A stretch of 12,081 nucleotides of DNA. It comes from CAZGMJ01 sp964649005 (GTDB lineage Bacteria > Planctomycetota > Phycisphaerae > Sedimentisphaerales > Anaerobacaceae). This document shows, piece by piece, positions 7,790-12,081 of the stretch. Positions within the stretch are counted from its first letter, which is position 1, and every line of letters begins with the position of its first letter. The notes beneath the pieces were generated by a model. The model did no database searches, had not been told where the DNA came from, and saw nothing but the letters and a program-made list of their open reading frames with translations. The DNA is taken from contig CAZYMD010000160.1 in NCBI GenBank assembly GCA_964649005.1, forward strand, positions 1 to 12,081, written 5' to 3'. The position numbers and the translations under genes are program-made.

Positions 7790-8455
7790 TTGATAGTGCA
7801 GGCATCGCACGCTATTGAAATCAACGATCTGACGGTTGCTTATGACGGCAAGACCGTTCTTAGCGCGTTCGGTCTGTGTATAAAGCGAGGCGAGAAAGTG
7901 GTGCTCACAGGAGATTCGGGTTGCGGCAAATCAACTGCCTTGCGAGCAATTCTCGGTTTCGCGGTCCCCGCGAGTGGCACGATACGCATAGAAGAAGAGC
8001 CGCTGGATGCACATAGTGTCTGGGGCATTAGAACTAAGATAGCATACGTTGGTCAGGAGCCTGAATTAGGGACCGGACCAGCCAAAGGCGTGCTGACCAG
8101 ACCATTCGAGTACCATGCCAATGTCGTTCTTAAAGGGAATCTCAATAAAGTGCCGGAACTGATGAAGCGTTTCGGGCTCGAAGCGGACCTGCTCGAAAAG
8201 AACGTTTCGGCTCTTTCGGGCGGGGAAAAACAGCGTTTTGCCCTGATCTCGGCAATTTTGCTCGACCGCAAGATATTTTTGCTGGATGAAATCACCTCGG
8301 CGCTGGATCAGAGTAACTGCGAGGCGATCGTTGACTATTTTCAATCCCGCTCGGATTTGACTGTGCTGGCTGTCAGTCATGAGCGCAACGCATTGGGCTT
8401 TGCCGACCGTATCATCAAAATGCCAAACCGAGCTTCGGAGGGCAAACTGCAATGA
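7790..8455 (+). CDS. fetA: ABC transporter ATP-binding protein, FetA-like
   Basis: This is the cytoplasmic ATPase that powers the UPF0014-type permease encoded next to it. In E. coli the pair FetAB is linked to iron export and oxidative stress resistance. All ABC motifs are present: Walker A GDSGCGKST (41-49), Q-loop Gln89, signature LSGGEKQR (142-149), Walker B IFLLDE (162-167) and H-loop His197. At 221 aa it has the usual length of FetA. There is no in-frame ATG upstream; the start is taken as TTG at 7790, nine bases after AGGA (7777-7780), with GTG at 7796 as the alternative. The stop overlaps the permease start by four bases (ATGA), so translation is coupled. Family assignment is firm; iron specificity is inferred from the neighbour. 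Confidence 0.88.
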   Translation: MIVQASHAIEINDLTVAYDGKTVLSAFGLCIKRGEKVVLTGDSGCGKSTALRAILGFAVPASGTIRIEEEPLDAHSVWGIRTKIAYVGQEPELGTGPAKGVLTRPFEYHANVVLKGNLNKVPELMKRFGLEADLLEKNVSALSGGEKQRFALISAILLDRKIFLLDEITSALDQSNCEAIVDYFQSRSDLTVLAVSHERNALGFADRIIKMPNRASEGKLQ

Positions 8456-9243
8456 ACGCCTTAGACATCGGACTGTGGGAGCTTGCTGCGGGGTATGTGC
8501 TGCTGATATTCCCGCTGGCGATTATGCTTTGGTATCGCATCGATCTGATCGGGACGACTTTGATCTCGGTAGTCCGAATGACGGTGCAATTGCTGTTGGT
8601 CGGGCTCTATTTGCAGTTTATTTTTGAGCGTAACAGCGTTTATCTTAATACGGCGTGGTTGTTGGTGATGATCGCGGTGGCGGATGTTTCCATCGCACGC
8701 GGCTGTGGGCTGCGACTGCGACGGTTCTATCTGCCGATGTTCGGCTCGCTGATCGTCGGGACTGCCATCCCCCTGCTGGTCTTTCTGGGCCTGATTCTCA
8801 GACGCCCCAATCTTATGGACGCACAGTATGCTATTCCTATCGGTGGAATGATTTTAGGCAATTGCCTACGGGCGGACATAATCGCAATTCGCGGCTTCTA
8901 TGAATCGATCCGGGACCGCGAGAAGGTCTTTTTGCACTGTTTGGCACAGGGGGCCAGGCTTCACGAGGCTACGAGACCCTTCATGCGAGATGCGTGCAGG
9001 GCCGCACTAACCCCCACTGTAGCGACCATGGCCACGATAGGGCTCGTTTCCCTGCCGGGTATGATGACAGGCGTCATCCTGGGAGGAGCCAATCCAATGA
9101 CAGCCATAAAGTATCAAATTGCCATCATGATCTCTATCTTCTCAGGTACTGCTATCACAATATGGATGGCCATCAACCTCAGTATGAAAGCGACCTTCAC
9201 CCATTATGGCATGCTCGATCCTAACATTTTCAGCCGAAAGTGA
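8452..9243 (+). CDS. fetB: UPF0014 family ABC permease, FetB-like
   Basis: This 263-residue inner-membrane permease is close in length to E. coli FetB (about 259). Several hydrophobic membrane segments are visible, at about 9-27, 34-56, 66-81, 94-115, 127-147, 187-212 and 220-244. Family motifs are PIGGMILGN (129-137), GARLHEA (167-173, the likely ATPase-coupling helix) and LPGMMTGVILGGANP (201-215). Partner ATPase and permease overlap as ATGA, so both are made from one transcript. The predicted role is export of iron or another metal, by analogy to FetAB; the exact substrate is not shown by the sequence. It is followed by a structured gap and then the tRNA-Gly promoter. Confidence 0.88.
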   Translation: MNALDIGLWELAAGYVLLIFPLAIMLWYRIDLIGTTLISVVRMTVQLLLVGLYLQFIFERNSVYLNTAWLLVMIAVADVSIARGCGLRLRRFYLPMFGSLIVGTAIPLLVFLGLILRRPNLMDAQYAIPIGGMILGNCLRADIIAIRGFYESIRDREKVFLHCLAQGARLHEATRPFMRDACRAALTPTVATMATIGLVSLPGMMTGVILGGANPMTAIKYQIAIMISIFSGTAITIWMAINLSMKATFTHYGMLDPNIFSRK

Positions 9244-9326
9244 TGCGTGGATAGATGCATACGATCATAACTTCACGATTCTGAGGCAAGACCTTGCAGG
9301 AATCCAATCATCAACACGCATTTTTT
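9243..9326 (+). terminator. Possible large structured terminator after fetB
   Basis: ATGCGTG (9243-9249, starting on the stop codon) can pair with CACGCAT (9315-9321), followed by a six-T run (9321-9326). Inside lies a nested hairpin: GATTC (9277-9281) with GAATC (9300-9304), enclosing GCAAG (9286-9290) with CTTGC (9293-9297), whose innermost pairs must open for a loop. The long enclosed span makes a classical terminator uncertain. The T-run also belongs to the A/T element upstream of the tRNA promoter. Confidence 0.3.
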
Positions 9327-9368
9327 GAGAAAAAAGCACTTGCAGGGAGAAAAATGAGGTTCTATACT
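9321..9368 (+). promoter_or_regulatory. Promoter of tRNA-Gly with A/T-rich upstream element
   Basis: TTGCAG (9340-9345), a 17-base spacer and TATACT (9363-9368) give a strong sigma-70-like promoter, with a start near 9375 and the tRNA from 9384. Six T, GAG and six A (9321-9335) sit directly upstream of the -35, where UP elements that bind the polymerase alpha C-terminal domain are found in stable RNA promoters. The discriminator after the -10 is not GC-rich. Confidence 0.7.
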
Positions 9369-9383
9369 ATAGTGCTGTTATAC

Positions 9384-9455
9384 GCGGGCGTAGCTCAGCG
9401 GTAGAGCGTCACGTTGCCAACGTGAATGTCGTGAGTTCAAATCTCATCGCCCGCT
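9384..9455 (+). tRNA. tRNA-Gly (anticodon GCC)
   Basis: Full cloverleaf. Acceptor GCGGGCG (9384-9390) pairs with CGCCCGC (9448-9454), and T9455 is the discriminator base. The D-arm is GCTC with GAGC. The anticodon stem TCACG with CGTGA encloses loop TTGCCAA, anticodon GCC, reading GGC and GGU. The T-arm GTGAG with CTCAT (one G-T pair) encloses TTCAAAT. The CCA end is not encoded; a run of T follows at once. It lies upstream of tig with its own promoter. Confidence 0.96.
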
Positions 9456-9460
9456 TTTTT

Positions 9461-9644
9461 AGATTATTGCCCAAGGATGGGGCCTGGGGCTGTTTTTCGC
9501 ATCCGGGAGCCCACATAGTTTCGGCGAGTTACCGGCTAAGTGTTAGTCTTGGCATTGGTCGCCGTTGCGTTCAGGTCCTGCTGTTTGCAGGATTGAGAAG
9601 CGATTAGCCGGCTAAGGGAAGCGTTTTTCCCTGAAGCCTTTTTT
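9461..9644 (+). ncRNA. Candidate structured RNA or leader between tRNA-Gly and tig
   Basis: About 180 nt follow the tRNA and end in a rho-independent terminator. Visible pairings are: GGGCT (9487-9491) with AGCCC (9508-9512); CGGCGA (9522-9527) with TCGCCG (9559-9564); CCGGCTAA (9532-9539) with TTAGCCGG (9604-9611); and hairpin TCCTGC (9576-9581), loop TGTTT, GCAGGA (9587-9592). The second and third pairings interlock as a pseudoknot. The third also takes the first bases of the terminator stem, so the two are mutually exclusive. It does not match the hallmark motifs of SRP RNA, RNase P, tmRNA or 6S RNA as I know them. It may be a separate small RNA, a trailer of the tRNA transcript, or an attenuator for tig. 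No separate promoter is obvious. Confidence 0.4.
9610..9644 (+). terminator. Rho-independent terminator upstream of tig
   Basis: Outer stem GGCT (9610-9613) pairs with AGCC (9635-9638), and inner AGGGAA pairs with TTCCCT around loop GCGTTT, with a small internal loop between them. Six T (9639-9644) follow directly. It is well formed and points on the plus strand, so it ends the tRNA-Gly/structured RNA transcript or acts as a tig attenuator. Confidence 0.75.
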
Positions 9645-9728
9645 ATTTGTCGTCATGGGGCTGTAGATTGAGTCGGCGCGAGCCACCCATTCTTCGGCAT
9701 AAGGTTTTACAAGAACAGGAGCATCAAG

Positions 9729-11378
9729 ATGGCCGCAGAAGAAAAGGACGAAGTAATGAGCAGTGATGAGAAGTCCACCGAGGTGGAGAAAACCGAGGCT
9801 GTCGAGGCGGATGAGAATACGGAAGCCGTCGAAGCGGAAGAGGCTACTGCATCGAAGAATATCGTAACAATCGAAGAAGCCGGGCCGTGCAAGAAAAAGA
9901 TTATCGTGGAGATACCGGCCGAGTCGATCAGCGAGGCAATCGACAAGCAGTACAATGAGTTGCGGAAGGACGCGATTGTGCCGGGATTTCGTAAGGGGCG
10001 GGCTCCGCGGCGGCTGTTGGAGAAGAGATTCGGCAAGGAGACGAGCGAACAGGTTAAGCTGAAGCTGTTGATCGATGCGAGCGATTCGGCCATCAAGGAA
10101 AACAAGCTGGACACTCTGGGCGAGCCCGACGTCGATTTCGAGAAGATCGAACTGCCTGAGGAAGGACCACTAACGTTCGAGTTCGAGGTTGAAGTCAGGC
10201 CGGAATTCGATTTGCCTGGACTCGAGGGGATCGCGGTCAAGCGGACTAAGTTAGAAGTTACCGACGATCAGATCGACAGGGAGATCGAGCAGTTGCAGAA
10301 GCTCTCCGGGATGTGGACGCCTCGAGATGAGAAGGAGGGGGCAGAGCTGGAGGACCGGGTCGTGGCGGACGTTGTGATCAAGGTCGAGGGCAAGGTCGAG
10401 GAAGAGAACAAGGCCGAAGATAAAGCTGAGGCCAAAGCCAACGATAAGGCCGGCAAAGACAAGGGCGAAGAGGAAGCTGTGGAAGCACAGGAGCCGATGC
10501 GGGAGAAGTTCGACGATACGGATATCTACGTTCGACACAACGGATTTGTGGCGTCGATCCCGGTCGAAAATCTCGATGAGCTGCTTATCGGGGTGAAAGC
10601 GGGCGAGACAAAGACAACTGCTGTGGAAGTTCCCAAGACGTTCTTCAAGGAGGAGTATCGCGGCAGGAAAGTCGATGTCGAGATGGAGATCAAGGATATC
10701 AAGTGGCTAAAGCCGGCCGACCTGGACAAGAATATGTTCGAGAGAATCGGTGTCGAGAGCGAGGAGGAATTGCGGGAAAGGATGCGGGATCGACTAAGCG
10801 GCCAGATCGAACGGCAGTCACGATCCGAAATGGCCGAACAAATCTACAAGTATCTGCTGGACAGCACCGATTTCGATATGCCTCTGAGCGTGGTGGCGGA
10901 TCAGGCAAGCACGGTTCTGCAAAGGCAGTTCAGCAATCTGATTATGCGGGGCCTGTCTCGAGAGCAGATCGAAGAGCAGATGGAGCAGTTGCGCGCCAGC
11001 AGCGAGGAGCAGGCAAAGGACCAGCTCAAGACGTTCTTCATCATGGACAAAGTCGCCGAGCAGTTGGGTATCGAGGTTAGCGACGAGGAGATCAACGGAC
11101 ACATAGCCCAGTTGGCCATTCAGCAAGGCCAGCGGCCCGAGAGAATGAGAGAGCAGATGGAGCGCAACGAGTCGCTGGGCCAGTTCCGATTGGAAGTACG
11201 AACCGATAAGTGTGTAGCCAAACTGCTCGAATCGGCAGAAATTAAGGAAGTAGAGCCCGAGAAAAAGGCTGTTAAAGAGCCTAAAGCCAAGAAACAGGCG
11301 AATAAGAAGGAAACAAAGACCAAGAAGAAACAGGCCAAGAAGGGTACTACAGCAAGTAAAAAGAAAACCGACGATTGA
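9729..11378 (+). CDS. tig: Trigger factor (ribosome-associated chaperone, peptidyl-prolyl isomerase)
   Basis: Trigger factor meets nascent chains at the ribosome exit tunnel. The start is supported by AGGAG (9717-9721), seven bases before the ATG. Order: acidic low-complexity head (1-42, about 16 Asp/Glu, TEAVEA twice); ribosome-binding domain (about 44-160) with signature GFRKGRAP (86-93); FKBP-type domain (about 165-328) interrupted by a charged Lys/Glu/Ala insert (about 221-260); C-terminal helical substrate-binding arms (about 330-503); and a lysine-rich tail (505-549, about 18 Lys). At 549 aa it is some 115 longer than E. coli trigger factor, and the head, insert and tail explain the excess. 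The FKBP part keeps the ENLDELLIGVKAGE strand-turn region, but isomerase activity is uncertain. clpP follows 95 bp downstream, the common order. Confidence 0.95.
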   Translation: MAAEEKDEVMSSDEKSTEVEKTEAVEADENTEAVEAEEATASKNIVTIEEAGPCKKKIIVEIPAESISEAIDKQYNELRKDAIVPGFRKGRAPRRLLEKRFGKETSEQVKLKLLIDASDSAIKENKLDTLGEPDVDFEKIELPEEGPLTFEFEVEVRPEFDLPGLEGIAVKRTKLEVTDDQIDREIEQLQKLSGMWTPRDEKEGAELEDRVVADVVIKVEGKVEEENKAEDKAEAKANDKAGKDKGEEEAVEAQEPMREKFDDTDIYVRHNGFVASIPVENLDELLIGVKAGETKTTAVEVPKTFFKEEYRGRKVDVEMEIKDIKWLKPADLDKNMFERIGVESEEELRERMRDRLSGQIERQSRSEMAEQIYKYLLDSTDFDMPLSVVADQASTVLQRQFSNLIMRGLSREQIEEQMEQLRASSEEQAKDQLKTFFIMDKVAEQLGIEVSDEEINGHIAQLAIQQGQRPERMREQMERNESLGQFRLEVRTDKCVAKLLESAEIKEVEPEKKAVKEPKAKKQANKKETKTKKKQAKKGTTASKKKTDD

Positions 11379-11380
11379 AA

Positions 11381-11421
11381 ATACCCGATAATGAACTGTG
11401 AGTTCGCCACAGTTGGGGTAT
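11381..11421 (+). promoter_or_regulatory. Inverted repeat / RNA hairpin between tig and clpP
   Basis: Outer arms ATACCC (11381-11386) and GGGTAT (11416-11421) enclose perfect 7-bp arms AACTGTG (11394-11400) and CACAGTT (11408-11414) with loop AGTTCGC. No T-run follows, so it is not a classical terminator. It begins three bases after the tig stop. It could protect or process the tig-clpP transcript, or be a DNA site. The pairing is clear; the role is inference. Confidence 0.5.
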
Positions 11422-11473
11422 GGTAAGTGGAGCGAAGCACAGGACAGGTTGTTTAGTCATAAGGAAGTAGCTG

Positions 11474-12081
11474 ATGTCTATTGAGCGTCCCTCAGTGAAA
11501 TTGGGCAGGAACATGGAGCATTATAATCAGTACGGCGGCGCTGCGGGTCAGTACCAGCGGTTTCGGCAGATGTCTCTTGATGACATGCTGCTGGACAATC
11601 GTATTGTCTTTCTGATCGGCGAGATAAACTACGCGCGGGCGACCGAGGTTATCATGAAGATGCTCTACCTCGACAACCTCAAGCGCAGCAGCGAAATCAG
11701 CCTTTATATAAACTCGCCCGGCGGCAGCGTCGACGACACAATGGCTATATACGATACGATGCGCTACATCGGGTCTCCGGTGGCAACGTATTGCATCGGT
11801 AGGGCTCAGTCGGGCGCGGCGATTATCTTAGCAGCAGGCTCGAAGGGGCACCGACACGCCCTACCTCACGCCAAGGTTATGCTGCATCAGCCATGGGGCG
11901 GCGTAACGGGACAGGCAGCGGACATCAAAATACAGGCCGAGGAGATACTCAAGGCCAAGATAATGATAAATGAGGTCCTTTCCAAGCATACAGGCCAGCC
12001 TGTGGAGAAAATTCAGGCTGAAACGGAGAGAGACAGGTATATGACCGCTGCAGAGGCCTGTGCCTACGGGCTTATTGATGC
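11474..12081 (+). CDS. clpP: ATP-dependent Clp protease proteolytic subunit, 3' end cut by window edge
   Basis: ClpP forms the double-heptameric serine protease chamber used with ClpX or ClpA/C unfoldases. AAGGA (11461-11465) lies eight bases before the ATG. 202 codons are visible and the frame is open at the right edge; little is likely missing. The catalytic triad is in place: Ser113 in GRAQSGAA, His138 in VMLHQP and Asp187 in TERDRYM. The glycine-rich INSPGGSVDD strand and the GLID end are also typical. The motif around the serine is AQSGAA instead of the AASMGA of the E. coli enzyme, a variant known among ClpP paralogues. About 30 residues precede the conserved core and may include a propeptide. 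It stands directly after tig, as in many bacteria; clpX would be expected to follow outside the window. Confidence 0.95.
   Translation, partial: MSIERPSVKLGRNMEHYNQYGGAAGQYQRFRQMSLDDMLLDNRIVFLIGEINYARATEVIMKMLYLDNLKRSSEISLYINSPGGSVDDTMAIYDTMRYIGSPVATYCIGRAQSGAAIILAAGSKGHRHALPHAKVMLHQPWGGVTGQAADIKIQAEEILKAKIMINEVLSKHTGQPVEKIQAETERDRYMTAAEACAYGLID

Noticed and set aside
9422..9607. Small plus-strand ORF starting inside the tRNA-Gly gene
   Set aside because: It starts in the anticodon arm, has no ribosome binding site and overlaps strong RNA pairings; non-coding is the better reading.
9461..9644. SRP RNA, 6S RNA, RNase P or tmRNA identity for the structured RNA
   Set aside because: A short CAGGTC stretch recalls SRP RNA, but the tetraloop and the opposite strand do not fit; no diagnostic motifs of the others were found.
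9707..10240. Minus-strand ORF rich in Ser across the start of tig
   Set aside because: The Ser/Phe-rich product is the reverse of Glu/Lys-rich trigger factor codons; there is no independent support.

Overview
The window looks like chromosomal DNA from a free-living, polysaccharide-degrading bacterium. The best guess is Planctomycetota, probably the Phycisphaerae/Sedimentisphaerales side. That rests on a tandem GH29 alpha-L-fucosidase with a C-terminal beta-sandwich-like module, a secreted HEAT-repeat protein with an unfamiliar C-terminal half, and an exported D-aminoacylase-family amidohydrolase. The placement is inferred from gene style, not from a phylogenetic marker. Nothing here is a phage, plasmid, insertion sequence or CRISPR array.

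Layout, left to right. (1) Positions 1-2782: the 3' part of a large fucosidase gene with two consecutive GH29 catalytic domains; its start lies off the left edge. (2) 2783-3340: about 560 bp without a recognisable gene. (3) 3341-3715: a small orphan protein with a good ribosome binding site. (4) On the minus strand, 3811-5451: a secreted D-aminoacylase-type metal amidohydrolase. Upstream of it on the same strand, 5665-7575: a secreted HEAT-repeat protein. The two are separated by 213 bp holding a probable terminator and a possible new promoter. (5) Divergent from these, 7790-9243: a translationally coupled ABC ATPase/permease pair of the FetAB (UPF0014) type, probably a metal exporter, behind a promoter whose -10 sits inside an inverted repeat. 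(6) 9340-9644: a strong sigma-70-like promoter with an A/T-rich upstream element, tRNA-Gly(GCC), then about 150 nt of structured non-coding sequence ending in a rho-independent terminator. (7) 9729-12081: trigger factor followed by clpP, cut by the right edge. This is the common bacterial tig-clpP protein quality-control order.

How the genes work together. Only two true functional units are visible: fetA-fetB, with overlapping stop and start, and tig-clpP, a ribosome-bound chaperone next to a protease. The fucosidase, deacylase and HEAT protein appear to be separate transcription units, of which two have clear export signals and the fucosidase is probably exported too.

Most worth a second look: the structured RNA between tRNA-Gly and tig, which can form a pseudoknot and a competing terminator; the operator-like inverted repeat at fetAB; the trigger factor with an acidic head, charged insert and lysine-rich tail; the tandem GH29 architecture; and the unassigned C-terminal half of the HEAT protein. 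I did not find a clear new multi-gene system.
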